This document shows positions 8,607-17,740 of a DNA stretch of 64,000 bases, in pieces (within the stretch, counting starts at the first letter, position 1; each line of letters opens with the position of its first letter). This DNA is from Endozoicomonas sp. ISHI1. Lineage in GTDB: Bacteria > Pseudomonadota > Gammaproteobacteria > Pseudomonadales > Endozoicomonadaceae. The position numbers and the translations under genes are program-made. The stretch lies in contig NZ_JAGRPU010000012.1 in NCBI RefSeq assembly GCF_024606225.1, forward strand, positions 62,001-126,000, given 5' to 3'. Below the pieces are notes generated by a model, which searched no databases, was not told the origin of the DNA, and was given only the letters and a program-made list of their open reading frames with translations.

Positions 8607-9227
8607 ATGTTGATTACAGATATTGAGCGAAGACTCCACAAACATCAGCCAAGAAGTATAGACACCCCTCTTCCGGAAGCCGCCGTTCTTGTACCTCTGG
8701 TGACCAATAACCAGGGACAGGCCACCGAAATCATCCTGACCCGAAGGGCTACTCACCTGAACAAACACAGCGGAGAAGTGGCATTTCCCGGCGGCAAACG
8801 AGAAGACGACGATCGTGACCTGATCCATACCGCCCTGAGAGAATCCCAGGAAGAGATAGACCTGAAACCATCTTCAGTTCAGATTCTGGGCACTATGGGG
8901 CCGGTCATTTCCCGCTTCGGTATCAAAGTGATCCCTGTCATCGGCTCTGTGCCGGAAAACTTGTCGCTCAGCGCCAATATTGAAGAGCTGGACCGCATTT
9001 TTCACGTTCCACTGGACTTTCTCACCAATCCGGACAATCTACAGTTTCACCATTGGAGTATGAACGAAAAAACCTACTCCATGCCCTCGTATCAATACGG
9101 TGAATATCTGATCTGGGGGTTGACCGCCATAATGCTGGTAGAATTTCTGAACGTGGGATTGAACACCACTATTCCACTGGATGCACCTCAGTTTCATGCC
9201 AGCCACAGCCACCCGCAAAATCGCTAA
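8607..9227 (+). CDS. NudL-type Nudix hydrolase (CoA pyrophosphatase-like)
   Basis: A 206-aa Nudix protein of the CoA-diphosphatase group. The NuCoA-type motif is visible as LTRRATHLNKHSGEVAFPGG, directly followed by the Nudix box GGKREDDDRD ... TALRESQEEIDL. In this group the box is shifted relative to the classic G-x5-E-x7 form, as here. Expected reaction: hydrolysis of coenzyme A to 3',5'-ADP and 4'-phosphopantetheine. It is a single gene, convergent with the CorB-like gene. Function is inferred from family motifs. Confidence 0.88.
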   Translation: MLITDIERRLHKHQPRSIDTPLPEAAVLVPLVTNNQGQATEIILTRRATHLNKHSGEVAFPGGKREDDDRDLIHTALRESQEEIDLKPSSVQILGTMGPVISRFGIKVIPVIGSVPENLSLSANIEELDRIFHVPLDFLTNPDNLQFHHWSMNEKTYSMPSYQYGEYLIWGLTAIMLVEFLNVGLNTTIPLDAPQFHASHSHPQNR

Positions 9228-9278
9228 CCCTCGGGCTGGCGAAAACCAAAATTCATTCAGCGAAATTAATCATTCAAG

Positions 9279-10532
9279 TTAAGCAGTGAAAATCTTCACT
9301 GCTTTTACCCGGTTGTCCTTGACCTGCATAATCTCAAACCGGTAGCCACCTATCTTGAGACAAACACTGGATTCCGGAATAAACTCCATCATCTCGGTGA
9401 TCAAACCGTTGATCGTCCTTGCATCCTCAGTGGGCAACTTCCAACCCAGAGAACGGTTAATATCTCTTACAGAGGCCGAACCATCAATGATGTAGCTACC
9501 GTCTTCCTGAGGGGTAATATCTTGACTGGAGTCGGATACATCGGTGGTAAAATCACCCACAATTTCTTCCAGGATATCTTCCAGCGTCACCAGGCCAAGA
9601 ATATCGCCATATTCATCGACCACCAGTGCGACACGCTCTTTAGATTTCTGAAAATTAAACAGCTGAGTATGCAGGGGAGTACTTTCGGGTACATAGTATG
9701 GCTCCGTTGTTTCCTGCAGCAGAATTGCTTTATTGACTTCTTCCTGACTGAGCAATCGAGCTACCTTTCTCATATGCAACATACCCACAAGATTGTTTAC
9801 ATCACCGCGATAGACCGGCAAACGGGTGTGCTGACAGGCTCTTAACTGCTCCAGGATATCCTTGATGTCATCGTCAATATCAATCCCGAAAATTTCATTT
9901 CGGGGTACCATGATATCGTCAACCCGGACATTCTCCAGATCCAGAATACCCAGCAACATTCCCCGTCTTTTCTGCGGCAACAACATACCGGGGTCGGTCA
10001 CAATGGTACGCAACTCTTCAGCGTTCAACTGATCTTCCGCAGCCTGGCCGGGTTTAATACCAAAAGGCCTCAGCAGGAAGCCACAGACCCAGTTTAAAAC
10101 CACTACCATGGGATAGAAGAGTTTCAGCAGGGGCGTCAAAATAAAAGAGGCAGGAAAGGCTATCTTTTCCGGATAGAGTGCTGCAACCGTCTTGGGCGTT
10201 ACTTCACCGAAAATCAGTACTGCCACTGTCAGGCCCAAAGTGGCAATAGCAATACCGCTATCACCCCAGAGTCTCACTGCCACCAGAGTAGCCAGGGCAG
10301 AAGCCAGGATATTAACAAAGTTATTGCCAATCAGAATCACACCAATCAGCCTGTCAGGACGCTCTAGCAACTTATGGGTTCGCTTCGCGGCTTTATGATT
10401 CTTGCGAACGAGATGCCGCAGGCGATAGCGGTTGATCGCCATCATGCCGGTTTCCGAGCTGGAAAAAAAAGCCGACAGCAGCATTAATAGGGCCAATATG
10501 GATAATAGAAGGCTGGTTGATGCTTCGCTCAA
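9279..10532 (-). CDS. CorB/HlyC-CorC family CBS-domain membrane protein
   Basis: A 417-aa inner-membrane protein of the CNNM/CorC group, implicated in Mg2+/Co2+ transport or resistance. Order: DUF21 transmembrane domain (residues 1-160, with the family block FSSSETGMMAINRYRLRHL), a CBS pair (about 205-325: DIMVPRNEIFGID ... VALVVDEYGDILGLVTLEDI) and the C-terminal CorC_HlyC domain (about 340-417, DGSASVRDINR). The start codon is TTG at 10532, chosen because the N-terminus then matches family length, although no strong ribosome-binding site is visible. In E. coli the equivalent gene (yfjD) also lies next to ypjD and ffh; here a DUF2165 gene sits between. Confidence 0.92.
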   Translation of the reverse strand: MSEASTSLLLSILALLMLLSAFFSSSETGMMAINRYRLRHLVRKNHKAAKRTHKLLERPDRLIGVILIGNNFVNILASALATLVAVRLWGDSGIAIATLGLTVAVLIFGEVTPKTVAALYPEKIAFPASFILTPLLKLFYPMVVVLNWVCGFLLRPFGIKPGQAAEDQLNAEELRTIVTDPGMLLPQKRRGMLLGILDLENVRVDDIMVPRNEIFGIDIDDDIKDILEQLRACQHTRLPVYRGDVNNLVGMLHMRKVARLLSQEEVNKAILLQETTEPYYVPESTPLHTQLFNFQKSKERVALVVDEYGDILGLVTLEDILEEIVGDFTTDVSDSSQDITPQEDGSYIIDGSASVRDINRSLGWKLPTEDARTINGLITEMMEFIPESSVCLKIGGYRFEIMQVKDNRVKAVKIFTA

Positions 10533-10611
10533 GAGTGAAATCGCTCGTTCAGATTCTGGTGATGGAGCCGCTAATTCTAACGTTTCGCGCTATGAACCCC
10601 AAACACTTTTA

Positions 10612-11094
10612 TCATTCTTTCTGACTCAAATAGAAGAGGGTCAGCAAAAACAACGTCGCCATCCTGAAGCCAGGCTGAATACCGTTCCAGCTTCGGGACT
10701 GCCAGGCCAGAAACCACTCACCTGAAATCCCCACAAAAGCCAGAAACCAGAGCAAAACACCCAGAGTCAAACCAGCCAGAGCCAGAGATTTGCTTTCATG
10801 GAAATCTTCATTTTGTATGTTGCGGATCATAAAAATGACACCCGCCCAACACAAAAGGGCTATCACTGCCTCAACAGCGATAATCAGGCTGTAAGCTCCT
10901 CTCCAGATCACCGGATTGTGAACCGCCCGCCATTCAGCCTGAGCAGTGTTCCCAGTTGTATCCATGGTCATCACATGCTGGACATAAAGATAATTGCTCT
11001 GGTAATCCACCAAATTATTAAAGACAACCAATAAACTGAACAGAGCAACTGCGGCTACCAGGACAATTTTACTAAGCTTAACGGCTATTATCAT
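10612..11094 (-). CDS. DUF2165 small integral membrane protein
   Basis: A 160-aa protein with four hydrophobic segments, matching the DUF2165 family (predicted small integral membrane proteins). The NPVIWRGAY and FVGISGEWFLAW blocks are typical. I prefer the third ATG (11094), because AGGGG lies eight bases before it; the ATGs at 11112 and 11100 have no properly spaced Shine-Dalgarno sequence. Function unknown. Same strand as ypjD (upstream) and the CorB-like gene (downstream). Confidence 0.8.
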   Translation of the reverse strand: MIIAVKLSKIVLVAAVALFSLLVVFNNLVDYQSNYLYVQHVMTMDTTGNTAQAEWRAVHNPVIWRGAYSLIIAVEAVIALLCWAGVIFMIRNIQNEDFHESKSLALAGLTLGVLLWFLAFVGISGEWFLAWQSRSWNGIQPGFRMATLFLLTLFYLSQKE

Positions 11095-11212
11095 TTTCAT
11101 AGCCCCTAACATTAGCTGGGTTTAAAGGGATCTCAAGCTGCAAGCAAGAAGGTATTGAAAAAAGAGAGTGAAACGGGAGAGGAGCAGAAAGCAGAGCCTG
11201 CTCCGAAAAGAC

Positions 11213-12004
11213 TTATCTGACCAGAATAAAGTCCACAATCGTTCGCCAGCCAAAGTATGCCACCAGCAACAGAATAAAGCCGGAAACCGTCCAGCGCATC
11301 GCCTTTTGACCGCGCCAGCCATTCACCCAGCGCCCAATCAACAGGGTCGCAAACAGCACCCAGGCGACGAGAGAAAGCACTGTTTTGTGGAGCATATCTT
11401 TGGCAAACATATTATCGATATACAAGAAGCCTGAAATCAGCGACAGGGTCAGCAGGATCACACCGACTGAAAGAAACTCGAACAACAGTTTTTCCATAGT
11501 CTGCAGGGGAGGCAGGGCCTTTAGCAGACGCTTTTGATTATGACTCCTCAGTTGCTTCTCCTGATAGGCCAGCAGCAGCGACTGACACACAGCCACCATT
11601 AACAAGCCATAGGCCAATACTGACAGCAGAACATGCACCACCATCAGAGTGGGTGAATGAAAAATGTGTTCCACCGGAGTCAACCAGCCCACCAGAACCG
11701 AGATAATGGTAAAGGGCAGAATCGTGACCAGCAGTATTTCAGAAGGCTTGCGCAGACTACTGAGCAACACCACCAGCGTGACGATCAGTGTCGTCATGGA
11801 ACTGATCGTGAAAATGCCAAGATTGGTTCCCTTATCGCTGTGAATGGAAAAATAGAGCGATAAAGCATGCAATACAGCTCCGGCTGAGGTGGCCAGTAAC
11901 ACCCTGTTTCGGGCGCCACCGTGACCAGTAATTCTTCCCCACTGGCAGGCCATTCCCACCGCATAAAAAATGATGGCACCGATGCTCACGAGCATGACAT
12001 TCAT
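11213..12004 (-). CDS. ypjD: YpjD-like inner-membrane protein (CcsA/cytochrome c assembly fold)
   Basis: A 263-aa polytopic membrane protein of the CcsA/ResC-like cytochrome-c assembly family, with about eight hydrophobic segments. Its position divergent from ffh is the same as for ypjD in E. coli. A longer frame to 12097 exists, but GGAGG (minus strand, 12018-12022) stands 13 bases before ATG 12004. The E. coli protein also starts at this level, directly with its first membrane helix (MNVMLVSIGAIIFYAVG). In E. coli it is implicated with CorB-type proteins in Mg2+ handling; a CorB-like gene lies close by here. Confidence 0.88.
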   Translation of the reverse strand: MNVMLVSIGAIIFYAVGMACQWGRITGHGGARNRVLLATSAGAVLHALSLYFSIHSDKGTNLGIFTISSMTTLIVTLVVLLSSLRKPSEILLVTILPFTIISVLVGWLTPVEHIFHSPTLMVVHVLLSVLAYGLLMVAVCQSLLLAYQEKQLRSHNQKRLLKALPPLQTMEKLLFEFLSVGVILLTLSLISGFLYIDNMFAKDMLHKTVLSLVAWVLFATLLIGRWVNGWRGQKAMRWTVSGFILLLVAYFGWRTIVDFILVR

Positions 12005-12017
12005 TGAATCGTTATAA

Positions 12018-12022
12018 CCTCC
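12018..12022 (-). promoter_or_regulatory. Ribosome-binding site deciding the ypjD start
   Basis: The plus-strand bases CCTCC read GGAGG on the minus strand, 13 bases upstream of ATG 12004. The longer alternative start at 12097 has no comparable site. Confidence 0.65.
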
Positions 12023-12187
12023 ATCTGAAATTTTCCTGGTGGCGAAACCGTCAAAAAGCCACTTCGGAAGATGCAAACCAGAGCTTGCCATGTCCAAATC
12101 TACACAAGAACCCGTTTGTTTTCATCCATCAAGCAGAAATACTGTCCGTACCGAGACCCGATGCTGCCCCTTTTGCCCGGGATTGGA

Positions 12188-12193
12188 TATAAT
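12188..12193 (+). promoter_or_regulatory. Possible -10 box for ffh
   Basis: A perfect TATAAT lies 53 bases upstream of the ffh start codon. No good -35 is seen at 16-18 bases; CTGCCC is the nearest. It is the most likely ffh promoter in the divergent gap. Confidence 0.45.
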
Positions 12194-12246
12194 GGTCGAC
12201 ATCTACCCACATACACCTTACGTCATGGTATTTCCAAGGTAACCGG

Positions 12247-13653
12247 ATGTTCGAGAATTTAACCGAACGCCTGTCGCAGACGCTTCGTAACGTCACCGGC
12301 AAGGCGAAACTGTCTGAAGACAACATTAAGGACACTCTCCGCGAAGTTCGCAAAGCTCTGCTGGAGGCTGACGTTGCCCTGCCTGTGGTCAAGGAGTTCA
12401 TCAGCCGGATCAGGGAACGGGCGATTGGCCAGGAAGTACAGGCCAGCCTGAGTCCGGGTCAGGCCTTCGTCAAGATTGTTCAGGCAGAACTGATTTCGGT
12501 CATGGGCGAAGCCAATGACCAGTTAAACCTGTCGACTCAGCCTCCTGCCGTCTTGCTGATGGCCGGACTGCAGGGTGCCGGTAAAACCACCTCTGTGGCC
12601 AAATTGGGTAAATTCTTAAAGGAACGCCACAAAAAATCCGTTATGGTCGTCAGTGCTGACGTATACCGTCCTGCAGCGATCAAACAGCTGGAAACTCTGG
12701 CGAGTGAAGTCGGCGTGGATTTCTTCCCATCCAACATTGAGCAAAAGCCTGTTGATATTGCCACAGCAGCCATTCAGGAGGCTCGCCTGAAGCATATCGA
12801 CGTAGTCATTGTCGATACTGCCGGCCGCCTGCACATCGACAGCGACATGATGACAGAAATTCAGGCACTGCACAGTGCCGTTAATCCTGTCGAAACCCTG
12901 TTTGTAGTTGACGCCATGACCGGTCAGGATGCCGCCAATACCGCCAAGGCCTTTGGCGACGCTCTGCCCCTGACCGGTGTCATTCTGACCAAGGCAGATG
13001 GTGACGCACGTGGTGGTGCCGCCCTGTCTGTTCGCCACATTACCGGCAAGCCGATCAAATTCATGGGAGTCGGTGAAAAGACAGACGCTCTGGACCCCTT
13101 CCACCCGGATCGTATTGCTTCCCGAATCCTGGGCATGGGTGACGTTCTCTCTCTGATTGAAGAAGCTGAACAAAAGCTCGACAAAAAGAAAGCCGACAAA
13201 CTTGCCAGCAAACTGAAAAAGGGAAAAGGCTTTGACCTGGAAGACTTCCGTGACCAACTTCAGCAGATGAAGAAAATGGGCGGACTGGCAGGGGTTATGG
13301 ACAAACTTCCCGGAATGCCGGGTATGCCTGCCAACGCGGCGGGCCAGATGGACAACAAGATTTTCATTCAGATGGAAGCCATCATCGACTCTATGACACC
13401 GACTGAACGTGCCAACCCGGACATTATGAACGGCTCCCGCAAAAAACGTATTGCCACAGGTTCCGGTACCCAGATTCAGGACATCAATCGCCTGATCAAG
13501 CAGCACAAGCAGATGAGCAAAATGATGAAGAAAGTCACCAAAAAAGGCGGCCTGACCAAGCTGATGCGCGGTCTGGGCGGCATGAAAGGTCAGATGCCCG
13601 GTGGCATGGGTGGAATGTTACCTCCCGGTGGCGGGAAGAAGTTCCCTTTCTAA
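12247..13653 (+). CDS. ffh: Signal recognition particle GTPase Ffh
   Basis: Protein subunit of the bacterial signal recognition particle, which binds signal sequences of nascent inner-membrane proteins and 4.5S RNA and docks on FtsY. Length 468 aa, normal for the family. Order: four-helix N domain (1-90), G domain with P-loop GLQGAGKTTSVAKL (about 105-118), DTAGRLHID and TKADGDARGG, then a Met-rich M domain (about 325-468) with the SGSGTQIQD-like RNA-binding loop as ATGSGTQIQDINRL. It starts with ATG preceded by AAGG. It stands alone, upstream of and separated by 300 bases from the rpsP operon, and divergent from ypjD. Confidence 0.98.
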   Translation: MFENLTERLSQTLRNVTGKAKLSEDNIKDTLREVRKALLEADVALPVVKEFISRIRERAIGQEVQASLSPGQAFVKIVQAELISVMGEANDQLNLSTQPPAVLLMAGLQGAGKTTSVAKLGKFLKERHKKSVMVVSADVYRPAAIKQLETLASEVGVDFFPSNIEQKPVDIATAAIQEARLKHIDVVIVDTAGRLHIDSDMMTEIQALHSAVNPVETLFVVDAMTGQDAANTAKAFGDALPLTGVILTKADGDARGGAALSVRHITGKPIKFMGVGEKTDALDPFHPDRIASRILGMGDVLSLIEEAEQKLDKKKADKLASKLKKGKGFDLEDFRDQLQQMKKMGGLAGVMDKLPGMPGMPANAAGQMDNKIFIQMEAIIDSMTPTERANPDIMNGSRKKRIATGSGTQIQDINRLIKQHKQMSKMMKKVTKKGGLTKLMRGLGGMKGQMPGGMGGMLPPGGGKKFPF

Positions 13654-13826
13654 CTCTTTCTGAACCAAAGCATGACCAGCTTGCCTGAGGCAGGCTGGCC
13701 ATTTAATCCGCATCACGTGCATTTTATTACACCCGGCCAAGCCTGCTTTCTTGCCAGTCTGACCCACAGAGCATGCCCTGCCCCCTCACCATGAGAGTTT
13801 CCACAGCAAGATAAGTGTCAAGCATA
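13654..13826 (+). other. ffh-rpsP intergenic region with hairpin
   Basis: A near-perfect hairpin, CCAGCTTGCC/GGCAGGCTGG (13676-13698), lies 23 bases after the ffh stop. It has no T tract, so it may act in mRNA processing or as a Rho-dependent end. The rest of the stretch up to the rpsP promoter holds nothing recognised. Confidence 0.45.
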
Positions 13827-13855
13827 TTGTCAGCAGGACGGTTATTCCTTAGAAT
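13827..13855 (+). promoter_or_regulatory. Promoter of the rpsP-rimM-trmD-rplS operon
   Basis: TTGTCA (-35, 13827-13832) and TAGAAT (-10, 13850-13855) are separated by exactly 17 bases and lie 102 bases upstream of rpsP. This is the best sigma-70-type promoter seen in the window. Confidence 0.7.
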
Positions 13856-13957
13856 ATGCGCCCTTCATGGCTCACTGTCAGTGTTCCATGAGGCTGGAGG
13901 CTTCCGAGCCCTCAGAGACAAGCGTTGCCGGACATCACGATTACAGGAAATTATTCC

Positions 13958-14203
13958 ATGGTAACAATTCGTTTAGCTCGCGGCGGTTCCAAAAAGCGTC
14001 CGTTCTACCACCTGACTGTTGCTGACAGCCGTAAGGCTCAAGGTGGCCGTTTCATCGAGCGTGTAGGTTTCTTCAACCCTACAGCCCGTGGTCAGGAAGA
14101 ACGTCTGCGTGTGGATCAGGAGCGTGTTGAGTTCTGGCTGGGCCAGGGCGCTACCGTATCCGACCGCGTTAGCAAGCTGCTGAAAGAATCCAAAGCAGCC
14201 TGA
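13958..14203 (+). CDS. rpsP: Ribosomal protein S16
   Basis: Small-subunit ribosomal protein bS16, 81 aa, needed for 30S assembly. It begins [19 protein letters not shown], the standard N-terminus, so ATG 13958 (preceded by CAGGAAA) is the start; an open frame from 13925 is only upstream read-through. First gene of the conserved rpsP-rimM-trmD-rplS operon. Confidence 0.98.
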   Translation: MVTIRLARGGSKKRPFYHLTVADSRKAQGGRFIERVGFFNPTARGQEERLRVDQERVEFWLGQGATVSDRVSKLLKESKAA

Positions 14204-14299
14204 GGTCAGGTTTGAACCACCATGAGCCGTGTAGAGCAGCCGAGAGCTGTTTAAGAGCCATGAGCCGTTTAACCATCACCTCAAAAAGGAACAGAACCA
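14204..14299 (+). repeat. rpsP-rimM spacer with short CATGAGCCGT repeats
   Basis: The gap contains degenerate direct repeats: CATGAGCCGTGTAGAGC (14220 onward), GAGAGCTGTTTAAGAGC and CATGAGCCGTTTAACC (14259 onward). The same motif, GAGCCGTTAA, recurs as an 18-bp tandem repeat at the 5' end of trmD 0.6 kb downstream. Confidence 0.5.
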
Positions 14300-14854
14300 G
14301 TGAATAAAGCATCAGCAACCGCTCAACCCAAACAGGTTGTCCTCGGAAGTATTACTGGTGTGTACGGAGTAAAAGGCTGGGTAAAAGTGTATTCACACAC
14401 CAACCCCATGACCAACATTCTGAACTACAAACACTGGATTTTGCGCCAGGATGGTCGCCAGCGGACCATTGAAGTCGATCAGGGACGCCGTCAGGGCAAG
14501 GGTCTGGTCGCACACATCGCCGGATGCGATGACCGGGATATCGCCCGCCAGTTTACTGGTGCGGAAATCCTGATCGCTGAAAGCGAACTGCCCCCGCTGG
14601 CTGATGACGAGATTTATTGGCATCAGCTTGAAGGTCTGGAAGTGAAAACCGCTGACGAAGCGGGCAAGGAACTTCTGCTGGGCAAAGCCAGCCATCTGAT
14701 GGAAACAGGAGCCAACGACGTACTGGTCATCAAAGCCTGTAAGGGCAGCATTGACCGACGCGAGCGGCTGGTACCCTGGTTACCGGATCAGGTGATTCTG
14801 GAAGTGAATCCGGAAGCAGGGTTCATTCGGATTGACTGGGATCCGGAATTTTAA
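14300..14854 (+). CDS. rimM: Ribosome maturation factor RimM
   Basis: A 184-aa 16S rRNA processing protein that binds S19 and assists 30S head maturation. The N-terminal RimM domain starts [20 protein letters not shown], and the PRC-barrel part includes [12 protein letters not shown] and ends with [17 protein letters not shown]. Start codon GTG with AAAAAGGA upstream. trmD follows five bases after the stop if its longer start is used. Confidence 0.97.
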   Translation: MNKASATAQPKQVVLGSITGVYGVKGWVKVYSHTNPMTNILNYKHWILRQDGRQRTIEVDQGRRQGKGLVAHIAGCDDRDIARQFTGAEILIAESELPPLADDEIYWHQLEGLEVKTADEAGKELLLGKASHLMETGANDVLVIKACKGSIDRRERLVPWLPDQVILEVNPEAGFIRIDWDPEF

Positions 14855-14859
14855 CCGTT

Positions 14860-15765
14860 ATGAGTGAAACTGACATGGACAGCCCTGAGCTGAAAGGCCC
14901 GGAGCCTGCGAACAGCCCTGAGCCGTTAAGCAGCCCTGAGCCGTTAAACAGCCATGAACATTCACCCATAACAGCAGATATGTGGTTCGGCGTTGTAACC
15001 CTCTTCCCGGAAATGTTTCGGGCCATTACTGATCACGGCATATCCGGCCGGGCTGTAAAGGAGGGGATCGTCTCAGTGAAAACCTGGAACCCCAGAGACT
15101 TCACTCACGACAAACACCGAACTGTGGATGACCGACCTTACGGCGGTGGTCCCGGCATGTTGATGAAAATTCAACCTCTGCGTGACGCCATCCATGCAGC
15201 CAAAAAAGCTGCTGGAACCGATGCCACGGTAGTATACCTGTCTCCCCAGGGACGCCTGCTTGATCAGGCCGGGGTTCAGGAGCTGGCCGCCAAAAAACGG
15301 CTTATTCTGGTATCGGGGCGGTATGAAGGTATTGATGAGCGTGTAATCAACGAAGAAGTCGACGAGGAATGGTCGATCGGTGATTACGTGTTAAGTGGTG
15401 GCGAACTCGCCTCCATGACTCTGATTGATGCAGTTTCACGCTTTGTACCGGGCACCCTGGGTCACAAGGATTCCGCACTAGAGGACTCCTTTGCTGATGG
15501 CCTGCTGGATTGTCCGCACTATACCCGCCCCGAAATTTTCAAGGGGCAGAAAGTGCCGGAGGTCCTGTTGTCTGGGGATCATGCAAAAATTCGTGCATGG
15601 CGCCTCAAACAAGCACTGGGCAGAACCTGGTTGAGAAGACCGGACCTGTTGCAAGACAGGAAACTGACCCGCGAAGAGGAAAAACTGTTGTCTGAATTTA
15701 TTCAGGAACATCCTTCTTCGGATAGCCGCAGCAAGGCAGACTCGACGAGCGGAACACTTGACTAA
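14860..15765 (+). CDS. trmD: tRNA (guanine-N1)-methyltransferase TrmD, with a repeat-coded N-terminal extension
   Basis: SpoU-TrmD (SPOUT) methyltransferase that methylates G37 of tRNAs using S-adenosylmethionine. The core begins at residue 41 with [16 protein letters not shown], the usual TrmD N-terminus, and contains [26 protein letters not shown] and [14 protein letters not shown] (the knot). The first 40 residues are an acidic Pro-rich stretch coded by 18-bp tandem repeats ([12 protein letters not shown]). The long start at 14860 leaves a five-base gap to rimM; the alternative ATG 14980 gives normal length but has no visible Shine-Dalgarno sequence. Either start could be used. Confidence 0.96.
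   Translation: MSETDMDSPELKGPEPANSPEPLSSPEPLNSHEHSPITADMWFGVVTLFPEMFRAITDHGISGRAVKEGIVSVKTWNPRDFTHDKHRTVDDRPYGGGPGMLMKIQPLRDAIHAAKKAAGTDATVVYLSPQGRLLDQAGVQELAAKKRLILVSGRYEGIDERVINEEVDEEWSIGDYVLSGGELASMTLIDAVSRFVPGTLGHKDSALEDSFADGLLDCPHYTRPEIFKGQKVPEVLLSGDHAKIRAWRLKQALGRTWLRRPDLLQDRKLTREEEKLLSEFIQEHPSSDSRSKADSTSGTLD
14881..14967 (+). repeat. 18-bp tandem repeat at the trmD 5' end
   Basis: Units at 14881-14898, 14914-14931 and 14932-14949 share AGCCCTGAGC; the latter two are AGCCCTGAGCCGTTAAGC and its A variant, followed by a decayed unit from 14950. Length 18 keeps the trmD frame open. Related copies lie in the rpsP-rimM spacer. Confidence 0.7.
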
Positions 15766-15782
15766 CGGGAGCAAAATTTAAA

Positions 15783-16136
15783 ATGAGCAAGAACAGAATC
15801 ATTGAAGCGCTCGAACAAGAGCAGATGACCAAAGAAATCCCGAGCTTCGGCCCTGGTGACACCTTGGTTGTACAAGTTAAGGTTAAAGAAGGCAACCGTG
15901 AGCGTCTGCAGGCGTTCGAAGGTGTCTGCATTGCCAAGCGTAATCGTGGCCTGAACTCCGCTTTCACCGTTCGCAAGATTTCCAGCGGTGTTGGCGTTGA
16001 GCGTGTTTTCCAGACATACAGCCCCCTGATCGCTTCTATCAATGTGAAGCGCCGCGGTGACGTACGTCAAGCCAAGCTCTACTACCTGCGTGCTCTGAGC
16101 GGTAAAGCAGCTCGTATCAAGGAAAAGCTCAACTAA
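15783..16136 (+). CDS. rplS: Ribosomal protein L19
   Basis: Large-subunit protein bL19, 117 aa, at the 30S-50S interface. It is full length, with the family blocks [46 protein letters not shown] and [17 protein letters not shown] with GGGAGC upstream. Last gene of the operon; its stop codon lies at the foot of a long hairpin. Confidence 0.98.
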   Translation: MSKNRIIEALEQEQMTKEIPSFGPGDTLVVQVKVKEGNRERLQAFEGVCIAKRNRGLNSAFTVRKISSGVGVERVFQTYSPLIASINVKRRGDVRQAKLYYLRALSGKAARIKEKLN

Positions 16137-16169
16137 GAGTCGTTTTCGCATCTCGCGAAAAGGACTCTT
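16135..16169 (+). terminator. Long hairpin overlapping the rplS stop codon
   Basis: A 15-bp stem with one mismatch (16135-16149 with 16155-16169) and a 5-base loop starts inside the rplS stop codon. With no T tract behind it, it is more likely a 3'-end stabiliser than the main terminator. Confidence 0.6.
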
Positions 16170-16248
16170 CAGGGTTCTCCAAAACCCGGAGCAAGACGCT
16201 CAGGGTAATATAAGTTCTGACAATCCGGCAACCTTGTCAGTCCATAAG

Positions 16249-16274
16249 AAAAGCGACGAAAGTCGCTTTTTTTT
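16249..16274 (+). terminator. Intrinsic terminator of the rplS operon
   Basis: A 9-bp perfect stem, AAAAGCGAC/GTCGCTTTT, with a GAAA tetraloop is followed directly by further T (eight in a row in all). A textbook Rho-independent terminator. Confidence 0.9.
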
Positions 16275-16381
16275 ATGATTTAAAAACAGAAAACAGTTCT
16301 ATCTACAAGCTTTTATTGTTTTCTTTACGACCCCCTCTTATACCGCAATAATAGGGGCATAGACCCCATATACAGATAATA

Positions 16382-17269
16382 ATGACCGACACCCTAACAG
16401 AACTGTTTCTCAATCATCTCTGGCTTGAGAAAGGCCTTAGCGAAAACACCCGCTCGGCCTATAAACACGATATAGAACAGTTCTCTGCCTGGCTTGCCCA
16501 GAACCAGCTCACAATCGAGAAATCATCGACTTCGGACCTGACCGACTATCTGACCTGGCGACACACACAAAACTTTCGACCCAGCTCGACAGCCAGAGCA
16601 TTATCCAGCCTACGCGGCTATTATCGTTACCTGCTAAGAGAAGACAGGGTCAATCGGGACATTACTCAAACTATTGAGATGCCCAAACAGGGTCGGCCAC
16701 TACCCAAATCCCTGACAGAAGCTGACGTTGAAAACCTTCTCGCTGCGCCTGATCTTGATACTGAAATAGGTATGAGAGATCGGTGCATGCTCGAGCTACT
16801 CTACGCTTGCGGGCTCAGGGTATCGGAGCTGGTCAACCTCAGCCTGAATCAAATTAATCAAAGACAGGGCATCGTCCGCATTCAGGGCAAGGGGGATAAA
16901 GAGAGACTGGTACCTATGGGTGAAGAAGCCCTGAACTGGCTTCACCGTTACCTGAAAGAAAGCAGACCCTCTCTGATCAGCGACCCTGAGAATCGAGTAC
17001 TGTTTCCCGGCCGAAACGGCAACCCGATGACGCGTCAGACATTTTGGCACAGGATCAAACAACATGCTTTCACAGCCAACATTCAGAGCACGGTTTCACC
17101 CCACGTTCTACGACACGCCTTTGCTACTCATCTGTTAAATCACGGAGCCGACCTTCGGGTAGTCCAGCTTCTCCTCGGACACAGCGACCTTTCAACCACC
17201 CAGATATATACCCACATTGCCCGGCAACGGTTGCATGAACTGCATGAATCTCACCACCCCAGAGGCTGA
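16382..17269 (+). CDS. xerD: Site-specific tyrosine recombinase XerD
   Basis: A 295-aa tyrosine recombinase that with XerC resolves chromosome dimers at dif. It has an N-terminal SAM-like DNA-binding domain (1-95) and a C-terminal catalytic domain with all active residues visible: Arg in ACGLRVSEL, Lys in GKGDKERLVPM, HxxR in HVLRHAFATH, His in LLGHSDLS and Tyr in TTQIYTHI. XerD rather than XerC is chosen from its genomic place upstream of dsbC, as in E. coli and Pseudomonas, and from the ending YTHIARQRLHELHE. Confidence 0.95.
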   Translation: MTDTLTELFLNHLWLEKGLSENTRSAYKHDIEQFSAWLAQNQLTIEKSSTSDLTDYLTWRHTQNFRPSSTARALSSLRGYYRYLLREDRVNRDITQTIEMPKQGRPLPKSLTEADVENLLAAPDLDTEIGMRDRCMLELLYACGLRVSELVNLSLNQINQRQGIVRIQGKGDKERLVPMGEEALNWLHRYLKESRPSLISDPENRVLFPGRNGNPMTRQTFWHRIKQHAFTANIQSTVSPHVLRHAFATHLLNHGADLRVVQLLLGHSDLSTTQIYTHIARQRLHELHESHHPRG

Positions 17270-17740
17270 ATCTATCTTCAGCCTTTCTTAGCAAAATAAA
17301 TACAACGGCAACCACCCCTTAATTCATATAAACTATGTTTGTCGTTAATTTTAAAGTTTCTTTTGAAATCAGCCATACTCACATGAATGGATCAAATCAA
17401 GTAACATGTAATCCATACTTTATGTTGTTAAAATTTACTTTTTAATTAACTTAAAAAATAATCATCAAACATTTGAACGCCAAAACACAAGATTAATTTT
17501 TCATTAACCTAACTCAATAAAAAATCAGTTAATTCGATACATACATACATTTTCATTTATAAACTCGGCACAAAAATCCAGATTAACAATGGAAAAACTG
17601 ATACCAGCCACATCAGATCTGAAATACCAAAAGATTTCAAGCATTTAAAAAGCAGCTGCTTTTTATAACAATCAAAAGACATCAGCCTTTTGATTAAACA
17701 GTAAGGGTTAATATCTGAAAACATTGAAAAGGCTTGCATT
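17270..17740 (+). other. AT-rich gap with two inverted repeats before the cytochrome
   Basis: 470 bases, clearly more AT-rich than the flanks. No gene is convincing on either strand. Two structures lie near the 3' end: a perfect 20-bp palindrome (17646-17665, core AAAAAGCAG/CTGCTTTTT) and a 9-bp stem AATCAAAAG/CTTTTGATT (17670-17695). They sit 46-95 bases upstream of the cytochrome gene and could be an operator pair or an attenuator. The low G+C may mark the edge of an acquired segment. Confidence 0.5.

Noticed and set aside
12616-13506. 296-codon open frame opposite to ffh
   Set aside because: Antisense shadow of a strongly conserved gene; His/Gly/Phe-rich composition expected from the reverse of ffh codons.
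14204-14299. Small RNA or riboswitch in the rpsP-rimM gap
   Set aside because: Only degenerate short direct repeats are seen, without a terminator-like hairpin or a known aptamer pattern.
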